This document shows, piece by piece, positions 1 to 5,680 of a stretch of DNA of 6,553 nucleotides. Made by a program: the position numbers and the translations under genes. Source of the DNA: an uncultured bacterium (lineage in GTDB: Bacteria; Actinomycetota; Actinomycetes; S36-B12); NCBI GenBank assembly GCA_903908025.1, contig CAIVQM010000249.1, positions 1 to 6,553 of the forward strand, written 5' to 3'. Under the pieces are notes generated by a model. That model saw only the letters and a list, made by a program, of their open reading frames with translations. It did not search any database and was not told where the DNA came from. The stretch's first letter is position 1; each line of letters starts with the position of its first letter.

Positions 1-1
1 A

Positions 2-88
2 CCGGGGCTGCTGGGTCTCGTCTGGTGGGTCAGTGCGTCGACGCGCTCGGTCGACACTGCCACCGAACGACCACATCTTCATGGGTGA
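2..88 (+). CDS. Possible 3' end of a membrane-protein gene (partial)
   Basis: A frame open from the left edge runs to a TGA at 86-88. The 28 visible residues begin with a hydrophobic stretch (PGLLGLVWWV) and end in a polar tail, as expected for the last transmembrane helix of a membrane protein with a short cytoplasmic end. About 18 of the first 21 codons end in G or C, which fits coding use in this genome, but the bias fades toward the stop. The minus strand is also open here: an ATG at 82 has GAGG eight bases upstream and would give a polar product. The plus-strand reading is therefore only mildly preferred. No family can be named. It would lie 107 bases upstream of moeA on the same strand. 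Confidence 0.3.
   Translation, partial: PGLLGLVWWVSASTRSVDTATERPHLHG
31..59. repeat. Inverted repeat around paired GTCGAC
   Basis: GTCGAC at 37-42 is repeated at 50-55, separated by 7 bases. Because GTCGAC is its own reverse complement, the two copies can pair. CAGT at 31-34 and ACTG at 56-59 extend the stem after a 2-base bulge. It may be a hairpin in a transcript or a dyad for a DNA-binding protein. No T tract follows, so a classical intrinsic terminator is not supported. It would lie inside the putative 3' coding end noted at the left edge. Confidence 0.45.
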
Positions 89-181
89 CGCCTCATCTGC
101 TCGATGGCCCGGCGGGGCCGGCACGCTCACGGAATGCTACCGAGCGCGAGGGCTAGGGTGCCGCTGAGACGCACGCAGGCG

Positions 182-187
182 GGAGGG
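182..187 (+). promoter_or_regulatory. Ribosome binding site of moeA
   Basis: GGAGGG lies 8 bases before the ATG at 196. It is a near-perfect Shine-Dalgarno match and fixes the start of the molybdopterin molybdenumtransferase gene. Confidence 0.7.
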
Positions 188-195
188 TTGATCGG

Positions 196-1356
196 ATGGT
201 CCTCGTTGCACCCACTTGGGATGACGCGCGGCGGGCTGCGCACGATGCGGGCCGAGTGCTTCCGACCGAGCTTGTTCCCGTCAGCCGTGCGGACCGACGT
301 GTACTTGTCGAAGACATCCGCGCACGAACGCCCCTGCCGCCGCGGGATGCGTCAGCGATGGATGGCTGGGCCGTCCGCGGTGCGGGCCCGTGGCAGGTCG
401 TCGACGATGTGCGTGCCGGGCAGGACCGTGCGGCCGCACTCGAGCCGGGTCAAGCAGTGGCCATCGCAACGGGTGCTGTGCTGCCACCGGAGACGTCGGG
501 CGTACTGCGCTCGGAGCACGGGTCCCTCGATGCGACGGGTCTGCTTGGTGGTGCGACGGCTGAAGGAACCGATATCCGCCCGGCGGGCGAGGAGGCCGGG
601 CTCGGGGAACTGCTGATCCCGGAGGGCACCGTGCTCACGCCGGCGCACGTGGGGCTCGCTGCAGCCGGCGGATACGACGAACTCGCGGTCGTTCGAAGGC
701 CAAGCGCAAGGTTCCTCGTGTTCGGCGACGAGTTGCTGCGCACGGGAAGTCCGCGAGAGGGAAAGATCCGCGACAGCCTCGGTGCGCAGGTGCCAGCGTG
801 GCTCGGACGGATGGGTTTCGACATCGTCGGTGTCGAGTGGGTGCCCGACACCCGCGAGGCGCATGTCCAGGCACTGCTGGACTGCGCGGACGTGGATGTC
901 GTCGTCACCTCAGGGGGCACCGCGCAGGGCCCGGTCGACTTCCTGCGCGTCGCACTTGCTGACATCAGGGGTGAACTCTTGGTCGACACGGTTGATGTGC
1001 GGCCAGGTTCGCCGATGGTCCTGGGCCAGCGGGCTGATCGACGCTGGCTCGTCGGTCTGCCAGGCAATCCGCAGGCGGCCATCGTCGCGCTGATGACGCT
1101 GGGCCTGCCGCTCCTTGATGCTCTGTACGGACGCCCGCTCGCCGACCTCGACACCCGTACGCTGTCGGCACCGGTCACGTCTCGCGGGCGTCGGACACGA
1201 CTGGTGCCCTGCACCGACAGGGCCGGCATCGCATCGCCTGCCGAATTCATCGGCTCGGGCATGCTGCGCGGCCTCGCTGCCAGCACGGGATTCGCGGTCG
1301 TGGCTGGGGGGCAGGGCGAGATCGGCGGCGTGGTGCGCTGGCTGCCGCTGCCCTGA
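196..1356 (+). CDS. moeA: Molybdopterin molybdenumtransferase (MoeA family)
   Basis: This 386-residue cytoplasmic enzyme is expected to insert molybdate into adenylylated molybdopterin to make Mo-cofactor. Visible family marks are LPPRDASAMDGWAVRG (47-62), ATGAVLPPETSGVLRSEHG (91-109), a segment from about 129 to 180 matching the usual R-x-x-G-E to G-DEL stretch, TSGGTAQGPVDFL (238-250), RPGSPMVLG (269-277) and GLPGNPQAAIVALM (287-300). A C-terminal beta-barrel region (about 320-386) contains GSGMLRGLA. Length is normal for the family. The start is the ATG with GGAGGG 8 bases upstream. The central motif departs from the common SGGVSVGDYD form, and the usual lysines of the K-P-G-K-P motif are replaced (R-P-G-S-P). 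This suggests a divergent actinobacterial subgroup, and a secondary MoeA-like role cannot be excluded. It converges on the DUF6457 gene with 10 bases between stop codons. Confidence 0.93.
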   Translation: MVLVAPTWDDARRAAHDAGRVLPTELVPVSRADRRVLVEDIRARTPLPPRDASAMDGWAVRGAGPWQVVDDVRAGQDRAAALEPGQAVAIATGAVLPPETSGVLRSEHGSLDATGLLGGATAEGTDIRPAGEEAGLGELLIPEGTVLTPAHVGLAAAGGYDELAVVRRPSARFLVFGDELLRTGSPREGKIRDSLGAQVPAWLGRMGFDIVGVEWVPDTREAHVQALLDCADVDVVVTSGGTAQGPVDFLRVALADIRGELLVDTVDVRPGSPMVLGQRADRRWLVGLPGNPQAAIVALMTLGLPLLDALYGRPLADLDTRTLSAPVTSRGRRTRLVPCTDRAGIASPAEFIGSGMLRGLAASTGFAVVAGGQGEIGGVVRWLPLP

Positions 1357-1366
1357 TCGCGCGGGT

Positions 1367-1591
1367 CTACTCTGCCGCGGGCCAGCTCTCAGCTAGTGCC
1401 TCGATCCGGCGCCGCGCGTCCTCGAGGTTGGCCCCGCCGGCGACGGCGATTCCGAGCAGGTACGTCGTGACAGGAGCGGCAGGGCGCTCGATGCTGTGTG
1501 CAGCAATGCGGGCGACATCGAGAATCGCCTCGATGTCCACGTGGGTGCTGATGCCGAGTTCGGCGCGGACGGCGTCGATCCACTGATCCAT
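1367..1591 (-). CDS. DUF6457 domain protein, small partner of mobA
   Basis: This 74-residue acidic cytoplasmic protein resembles the DUF6457 family: an N-terminal MDQWIDAV helix, AELGI, an I-L-D-x-A-R-x-x-A-H segment, the R-P-A-A-P-V-T-T-Y-L-L-G core (about residues 36-47), then a Gly/Ala turn and a charged C-terminal helix. As I recall, this domain occurs in actinobacteria either fused to MobA or encoded beside it. Its biochemical role is unknown. Here it is a separate gene 36 bases downstream of mobA on the same strand, probably co-transcribed. The ATG at 1591 is chosen because AGGAG lies 8 bases upstream. A GTG at 1600 would add three residues but overlaps that ribosome binding site. An accessory role in guanylylation or cofactor handling is inferred only from context. 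Confidence 0.85.
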   Translation of the reverse strand: MDQWIDAVRAELGISTHVDIEAILDVARIAAHSIERPAAPVTTYLLGIAVAGGANLEDARRRIEALAESWPAAE

Positions 1592-1599
1592 GGCGCACA

Positions 1600-1604
1600 C
1601 TCCT
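1600..1604 (-). promoter_or_regulatory. Ribosome binding site of the DUF6457 gene
   Basis: On the minus strand AGGAG lies 8 bases before the ATG at 1591. It decides against the in-frame GTG at 1600, whose first base overlaps this site. Confidence 0.6.
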
Positions 1605-1627
1605 GGTGTCGATCGGTCAACGGGTGA

Positions 1628-2215
1628 TCACGGTACTGCCGGAGGTTCCCGCTGTGCGCGCGTTAGGTCATCCGGCGTATCGATATCGGCGAGCAACACC
1701 GATTCCGTCATGTCTAGGTGCCACTCGTCGACCGAGGCAAGCGCGACCAGGGATCGGACGGAACGTCCCCGCGAATTGCCGAGTTCGCCCAGCGCTCCCC
1801 GAAGCGCGTCCGTGCGCCATGCGCAGCAGAGCACCTGTCGGCGGCCGTCGTGGCTGACGGGAATGAGCGCGTCCGCAGACGACAGCGCGAACCGTTCCGT
1901 CAGTCCCGTGATGATCGGCCCGGACCACGGCATGTCGGTGGCCACGATGATCAGGTTCGGTGTGGCAACGGCCGGCATCGATGCAGCGATGCCGGCGACG
2001 GGTCCGCCCCCCGCGGGTGACTCCGGTCGGAACGTGACTGGCCGTGCGACGGGTCGCTCCGGCCCGGCCACGATCACCGGCATGTCGTCAGGCAACGAGG
2101 CGAGCAGTCGCTCGAGGGCCGGGGTGCCGTCGATGGGCAGTGCCGCCTTGTCGACTCCGCCGAGACGGTGTCCGCCACCGCCGGCGAGGATCAGCACGGA
2201 CCACGTCGAGTTCAC
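1628..2215 (-). CDS. mobA: Molybdenum cofactor guanylyltransferase (MobA)
   Basis: This 195-residue cytoplasmic nucleotidyltransferase is expected to transfer GMP from GTP to Mo-molybdopterin, giving the MGD cofactor of DMSO-reductase-family enzymes. It carries the family's GTP-binding signature LAGGGGHRLGGVDK (10-23), GPVAGI (71-76), ATDMPW (92-97, the metal-binding aspartate region), GRRQVL (124-129) in the acceptor-side segment, and a C-terminal DIDTPDDL (178-185) that corresponds to the common N-I-D-T-P-E-D-L motif. Length is typical. The start is a GTG with only a weak upstream match (GGCAGG). It lies 64 bases downstream of the metallophosphoesterase gene on the same strand and 36 bases upstream of the DUF6457 gene. 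With that gene it probably forms a small operon, and moeA lies just beyond in convergent orientation. Confidence 0.92.
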   Translation of the reverse strand: MNSTWSVLILAGGGGHRLGGVDKAALPIDGTPALERLLASLPDDMPVIVAGPERPVARPVTFRPESPAGGGPVAGIAASMPAVATPNLIIVATDMPWSGPIITGLTERFALSSADALIPVSHDGRRQVLCCAWRTDALRGALGELGNSRGRSVRSLVALASVDEWHLDMTESVLLADIDTPDDLTRAQREPPAVP

Positions 2216-2223
2216 GGGTGCAG

Positions 2224-2247
2224 CCTGCCACTCGCAGGAAGACCTGC
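2224..2247 (-). promoter_or_regulatory. Overlapping hairpins upstream of mobA
   Basis: Three 5-base units, CCTGC (2224-2228), GCAGG (2234-2238) and CCTGC (2243-2247), lie between the metallophosphoesterase stop and the mobA GTG. The middle unit can pair with either neighbour, giving two mutually exclusive small hairpins with 5-base and 4-base loops. It could act as a weak terminator or as a switch in the mobA leader. Stems of only 5 bp and the absence of a T tract make this speculative. Confidence 0.25.
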
Positions 2248-2279
2248 ACGCCTGGTCTTGCTCACAGTTCCGCGACGGC

Positions 2280-3767
2280 CTAGCGGCAGTTGACCATGCG
2301 CTTGGCCACGCGGCAGCGGGCGAACTCGGCCCCGTCCGGTGCGCGCAGTTTCATGGTCCAGGTACTCGCCTTGCCCGGATGGGCCATTGCGTAGCCGAAC
2401 CGAACTGCCCACCATCCTGACGTGGGTGCCGGATACGCCTTGGCCGGATCCCATGCCGGTCCTGCCGTGGGGAGGACGAAGGACTTCGCGGCATCCAGTT
2501 GGGTTGATCCGTTTCCGAGAATCAACTGGCCGGGAATCCCGGGGATGTTCATCGACTCGACCAGGTGAATATGTGACGACAGGATGAGATCGTAGGGGGC
2601 GAGTTGTCCGTAGCTGGCGATCTGCTGATCGGCAGCAACCCAGCTTCCGCCCTCGGCACAGTCATCAGCCGGGGTCCATGCGGCGATGGGCCGGTGCACG
2701 AGCAGCCAGTACTGGTCACTGCCCTTCGCGAGCTTCCGGGCGCTCGCATAGGCGGCCGTCTCCTTGGGCAGGAGAGGTGTCACTTCGCAGTCCCACCCGG
2801 CGGCCGAGTCCATCACGATGAAGCGGAGGTCATTTCCCTTGCTCACCTTCACATCGATGGCATAGGGGGCAGTGAGGTCGGGCACCGGCTTCACCAGTTC
2901 GCCGGCGGGAGTCTCAGCAGGCGCGCAGGTGCCCTCGGTGCCCTCACGCGGATCCATGTAGATGAAGTACCCATTGCCGCCACGGGGGCAGTCCTCATGG
3001 TTGCCTCGCACCACGACAAGCGGAGCGGCGGCGAGGAGCGGGGCCATGGGAATGAACGTGTCGGCATTCCAGCCGAGCGCGGAATCCTTGAAGGGGACGG
3101 CGCCGGGTGCGGGTGATCCGCCGCACGCGGCGGTCTGCTCCGCTGGGCAGAGGCCCTCGCGATAGAAGAAGTCACCGAGGAAGACGGTGAGATCGGGCTT
3201 CTGCGCTGCGATCGTCGCGCTCAGGGTGGCGAGCGGCCAGGCGGCCGGGTCATTGCAGGCCTGGATTGCCGCGCCCTTGATCCGGCAGCCGGTGTCGCCG
3301 AGCACCGCCATGCTCGTGATCCGTGCCGGCATGGCATGCGGGATCGTGGTCGAGAGCACGCGAGCGCTCACGGACTTGGCGGGTATGGGTGCACTGCACG
3401 AGATCAGTGCGTCGAAGAGCTGCGCGGTCGTAGCCGCGGGAACGCGTTGGCGCATCGGCGTCGAGTGGGTGGTTCCGTCGATGCTCACTGTGGTGAGTGC
3501 CGGGCATCGCGTGCCTGCGGGAATGACAGCTCGCGCGACCAGACCCGAGGCCGTCGCCCCGCTTGGCGCCGCCAGGCTGAAGGCAGCCACGATCGCTCCG
3601 GCCTGCGGCAGCTTCGCGGTGACCCGAGCTGCTGGGGTGGTGTCGGCTGGGCGGGGTAGGGAGCCCTCTGCGGCAGATGACGGGTTGGCGAGACCCAGCG
3701 GAAGGGCGATGGCAACGGCGAGAGTCGCGGTGAGCAGTGCGCTGGCGGTACGGCGTAGGGAAGTCAC
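2280..3767 (-). CDS. Secreted metallophosphoesterase, purple-acid-phosphatase type
   Basis: A 495-residue exported protein. The N-terminus has basic residues (SLRR), a hydrophobic core and a likely signal-peptidase site near SSA-AE (about 31-33). Residues 50-150 form an N-terminal beta-rich region of unclear type. The calcineurin-like phosphoesterase domain follows with all five metal-ligand blocks in order: GDTG (157-160), GDFFY (198-202), GNHE (255-258), LVHR (356-359) and SHIH (398-401). The GDxG and GDxxY forms match the purple acid phosphatase signature, so a two-metal phosphomonoesterase or phosphodiesterase acting outside the membrane is expected. The substrate is unknown. Twelve cysteines in the mature part suggest several disulfides. 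The last motif is S-H-I-H rather than G-H-x-H. The start is a GTG with AGGG 7 bases upstream. It is divergent from the pentapeptide-repeat gene and precedes mobA on the same strand. No link to cofactor synthesis is evident. Confidence 0.9.
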   Translation of the reverse strand: MTSLRRTASALLTATLAVAIALPLGLANPSSAAEGSLPRPADTTPAARVTAKLPQAGAIVAAFSLAAPSGATASGLVARAVIPAGTRCPALTTVSIDGTTHSTPMRQRVPAATTAQLFDALISCSAPIPAKSVSARVLSTTIPHAMPARITSMAVLGDTGCRIKGAAIQACNDPAAWPLATLSATIAAQKPDLTVFLGDFFYREGLCPAEQTAACGGSPAPGAVPFKDSALGWNADTFIPMAPLLAAAPLVVVRGNHEDCPRGGNGYFIYMDPREGTEGTCAPAETPAGELVKPVPDLTAPYAIDVKVSKGNDLRFIVMDSAAGWDCEVTPLLPKETAAYASARKLAKGSDQYWLLVHRPIAAWTPADDCAEGGSWVAADQQIASYGQLAPYDLILSSHIHLVESMNIPGIPGQLILGNGSTQLDAAKSFVLPTAGPAWDPAKAYPAPTSGWWAVRFGYAMAHPGKASTWTMKLRAPDGAEFARCRVAKRMVNCR

Positions 3768-4004
3768 TGCCGCACCCTACCCATCCCGTCTCAGCGGTCC
3801 CACGCAGACGAAGGGCGGTCGCTGGGCGACGAGGGCCCCCGCGAGCCCAATCGCTCCGCTGTTCCTCGGAGCGCATTCACGGTGATGTCCACCCATTCCG
3901 CTTCGGTTTCGCGACTCGCTCACCGGACCATGAGTGTCCTTGTAGTCTCCGCAGACTCGGTGCGGACGCTGCCCGTCCACCGTCAGGCGAACGAGGGAGC
4001 GACG
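3768..4004. other. Divergent intergenic region
   Basis: This 237-base stretch separates the divergent starts of the metallophosphoesterase and pentapeptide-repeat genes, if the latter starts at 4005. It should hold both promoters. The best -10-like hexamer for the plus strand is TAGTCT at 3943-3948, but there is no convincing -35 at the right distance. If the pentapeptide gene starts at 3882 instead, the region is only 114 bases long. No clear operator repeat is visible. Confidence 0.4.
3993..3999 (+). promoter_or_regulatory. Ribosome binding site of the pentapeptide-repeat gene
   Basis: GAGGGAG lies 5 bases before the TTG at 4005. Starting there places a signal peptide directly at the N-terminus. 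This is the main argument for preferring 4005 over the GTG at 3882, which has only GGAG 10 bases upstream. Confidence 0.5.
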
Positions 4005-5366
4005 TTGGCCAGGTCAGGTGCGGTGGCGTGGGCATCGATACTCGTGGCGGCCTCGCTGGCGGCCGGGGCCGCGGCACCGGTCGCGCTTGCCCAGGCGACC
4101 GGGCGGAGCAGCGCGGCGACCGCTGGTTCCGTGCGTTCCGCACCGCCGGGTCCGGTGATCGGCACAGGTAAGCGCACCTGCGTGCTCAAGCGCGCAGCGA
4201 ACTGCCGCGACGTGGTCGGTGCACGGAACCTTGAGTATCACGGCAACCTGTCGGGGGCGAACCTTGTGCGCGCGAACCTCCGTGGCGCTGACCTCCGTGG
4301 AGTGGATCTCAAGAAGGCGACGATGCGGGGCGTGGTGCTGCGGCATGCGCATCTGCAGCACGCGAACCTGACGGGGGCCGACCTGAGTCCCGCGACGCGA
4401 CGCGACCGCGCCGCCGGGCGGGTCACCCCGCGGTGCGCCCCGGATTGTCAGAACGCTGATCTGTCCTACGCAAACCTGTCCAACGCCAACCTGTCCGGCG
4501 CGAACCTGGCGGGCGCGAACCTGACGGGCGCGAACCTGACCAGCGCGAACCTGACCAACGCCAACCTGACGGGTGCGACCTTGACGGGTGCGACCCTTTA
4601 TCTTGCCCTCCTGACCCTCGCGAACCTGACCGACGCGAACATGACAGATGTGAACCTGCGCAACGTCATCATGAGTCAGGCCAACCTGACACGTGCGAAC
4701 GCAACCGGCGTAGACATGACGAATACCTTGTCGATGGGCGCCAACCTGGCCGACACGGTCCTTGTCGGGGCGAATCTCTCCGGCACGGATCTCATCGCCG
4801 CGTACCTGAACGGTGCCGACCTGACAGACGTCACCTGGTGGAACACGATCTGCCCGTCGGGGCAGACGATCAGCACTCCCTGCCCGAGTCCAGGCCCGGC
4901 CGGCACAGACCTGTCCTATACGGACTTCGAGGGTGCGGACCTGACTGGCAAGGACCTGTCCAATGCCAACCTGTACAGGGCCAACCTCACCGGCGCGATC
5001 CTGTCGGGCGCCAACCTGTCGGGGGCCTATCTGGCGGGAGCCGCCCTGGACAATGCGAGCGCGGTGGGCATGGACCTCCGCGATGTGCTCGGGTACGGGG
5101 CGAAGATGTCCAGTGCGAACCTCTCCAACGCGAACCTGACGGGCGCGAACCTGAGCACCGTGAACTTCACAGGCGCGAACCTGACGAGCGCGAACGCGAC
5201 GAATGCCCAGTTGATCGTCGCGAACTTCTCCAACGCGAACCTGACCGGCGCAGACCTGTCGGGTGCGGACCTATCGGCGGGGACGCTGAATGGTGCGACT
5301 TTGACCGGCGTCACCTGGTCGAACACGACCTGCCCAAATGGCGGGGTAACCAGCACGGGCTGTTAG
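4005..5366 (+). CDS. Secreted pentapeptide-repeat protein with duplicated cysteine cap
   Basis: A 453-residue protein from the TTG at 4005. The in-frame GTG at 3882 would add 41 polar residues ahead of the hydrophobic segment. Residues 1-29 look like a Sec signal peptide cleaved after ALA. The mature part is built of A(N/D)LxG pentads, which fold as a square right-handed beta-helix. There are three blocks: about 80-128 (10 pentads), 150-281 (26) and 300-441 (28). A break at 129-149 holds cysteines 144 and 148. The motif TWxNTxCPxGxxxSTxC closes both long blocks (near 277-293 and 437-453), and the second copy is the protein's C-terminus. Cysteines come in close pairs (59/67, 144/148, 283/293, 443/453), which suggests disulfides outside the cell. 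Cytosolic relatives such as MfpA and Qnr mimic DNA, but an exported one cannot be assigned that role. Function is unknown. Binding or surface scaffolding is conceivable. Confidence 0.9.
   Translation: MARSGAVAWASILVAASLAAGAAAPVALAQATGRSSAATAGSVRSAPPGPVIGTGKRTCVLKRAANCRDVVGARNLEYHGNLSGANLVRANLRGADLRGVDLKKATMRGVVLRHAHLQHANLTGADLSPATRRDRAAGRVTPRCAPDCQNADLSYANLSNANLSGANLAGANLTGANLTSANLTNANLTGATLTGATLYLALLTLANLTDANMTDVNLRNVIMSQANLTRANATGVDMTNTLSMGANLADTVLVGANLSGTDLIAAYLNGADLTDVTWWNTICPSGQTISTPCPSPGPAGTDLSYTDFEGADLTGKDLSNANLYRANLTGAILSGANLSGAYLAGAALDNASAVGMDLRDVLGYGAKMSSANLSNANLTGANLSTVNFTGANLTSANATNAQLIVANFSNANLTGADLSGADLSAGTLNGATLTGVTWSNTTCPNGGVTSTGC
4452..4847 (+). repeat. Tandem 15-base repeats coding pentads (block 2)
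   Basis: About 26 consecutive 15-base units related to GCGAACCTGACGGGC encode A-N-L-T-G-like pentads. Units around 4495-4590 are nearly identical, while those toward 4620-4800 have drifted (for example ANMTD, VIMSQ, DTVLV). Near-identity at the DNA level suggests recent expansion by slippage or unequal recombination in the first part of the block. Confidence 0.8.
4902..5327 (+). repeat. Tandem 15-base repeats coding pentads (block 3)
   Basis: About 28 further 15-base units encode the third solenoid block. Most have A(N/D)L centres. Aromatic centres (F at two or three units, W at the last) and a weak stretch around 5060-5100 (ASAVG, LGYG) interrupt regularity. The block ends in the same T-W-x-N-T-x-C-P cap as the preceding one. 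Confidence 0.75.
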
Positions 5367-5423
5367 CGGGCGAAGCTGGCGGAACGGTGAGTCCCGGGGG
5401 TGCCGTCCGGCTGTGCCTATGCC

Positions 5424-5452
5424 CCTCGTCATTGCAGGGATGCGGGACGAGG
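5424..5452 (+). terminator. Hairpin downstream of the pentapeptide-repeat gene
   Basis: CCTCGTC at 5424-5430 pairs perfectly with GACGAGG at 5446-5452. Within the 15-base loop GCA and TGC can also pair. It starts 58 bases after the stop codon. No U run follows, so it could be a U-less terminator of the kind proposed in high-GC bacteria, or a 3'-protecting stem. Confidence 0.35.
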
Positions 5453-5454
5453 TG

Positions 5455-5544
5455 TCAACACCGCCCCCACACGACGAAAGGCCGCTGCGATGCAACGGCC
5501 TCCATCAGGGTGAGTGACGGGCCTTGAATTCGCCAAGTGCTCAT
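5455..5544 (-). CDS. Possible 29-residue small ORF overlapping a terminator
   Basis: On the minus strand an ATG at 5544 opens a 29-codon frame beginning MSTWRIQG and ending in TGA at 5455. AAAGGA (5560-5555) lies 10 bases upstream. The ribosome binding site and start codon both sit inside the 5542-5580 inverted repeat, and the 5479-5501 terminator-like hairpin lies within the frame. This could be a leader peptide or a real small protein, or it may be chance. No family is recognised. Confidence 0.2.
   Translation of the reverse strand: MSTWRIQGPSLTLMEAVASQRPFVVWGRC
5479..5501 (-). terminator. Intrinsic terminator-like hairpin, minus strand
   Basis: Read on the minus strand, AGGCCGTTGC pairs over 10 bp (one G-U) with GCAGCGGCCT around a 3-base loop, followed by TTTCGTCG. 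On the plus strand the same site has a C-A mismatch and no T tract, so the minus-strand reading is favoured. No annotated minus-strand gene ends close by, since the EAL gene stops 455 bases upstream. This implies either a long 3' UTR or a separate short transcript. Confidence 0.55.
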
Positions 5545-5680
5545 AGATACCAATTCCTTTGGAGCCCCTTGTTCTCTATGGAAACCCAATGGAGGACAGC
5601 TCCTGTCCCCGCACGGGACACGGTGAAATGGGTACGGGATCGGGCCCGTCACTCCACCGGCAGCACCGACCCCATTCACC
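5542..5680 (-). ncRNA. Candidate structured RNA upstream of the minus-strand terminator
   Basis: In minus-strand order, GGTGAATGGG (5680-5671) pairs with CCCATTTCACC (5632-5622) with one bulged base. Next are TGTCCC/GGGACA (5620-5604), which competes with GGACAG/CTGTCC (5608-5594), and then CATAGA/TCTATG (5580-5542) enclosing CCAA/TTGG around an AGGAA loop. The terminator-like hairpin at 5501-5479 follows 40 bases later. Helices in a row ending in a terminator are what a small regulatory RNA or leader looks like. No known RNA family is recognised and transcription is unproven. The promoter was not identified. Confidence 0.25.

Noticed and set aside
450..1286. Long minus-strand open frame opposite moeA
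   Set aside because: High-GC antisense of a conserved gene. The product is rich in Ser/Arg/Pro with no motif, while the sense frame matches MoeA throughout.
1337..1386. GCTGGC/GCCAGC pairing across the moeA and DUF6457 stop codons as a bidirectional terminator
   Set aside because: The 6-bp stem encloses a 38-base loop with only weak inner pairing and no T tract. Chance is likely at this GC content.
1590..2420. Plus-strand 276-codon frame opposite mobA
   Set aside because: Antisense shadow crossing the gene boundary, with low-complexity composition and no family motif. mobA on the other strand is clear.
3920..3948. Possible promoter with TAGTCT as -10
   Set aside because: No acceptable -35 hexamer lies 16-18 bases upstream, so it does not stand out from background.
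5027..5356. Minus-strand frame with F-A-P-V-R-F-A-like repeats
   Set aside because: It is the exact antisense of the pentapeptide repeats. A 15-base periodic sequence gives periodic peptides in any frame, and the sense strand has the signal peptide, ribosome binding site and family motifs.
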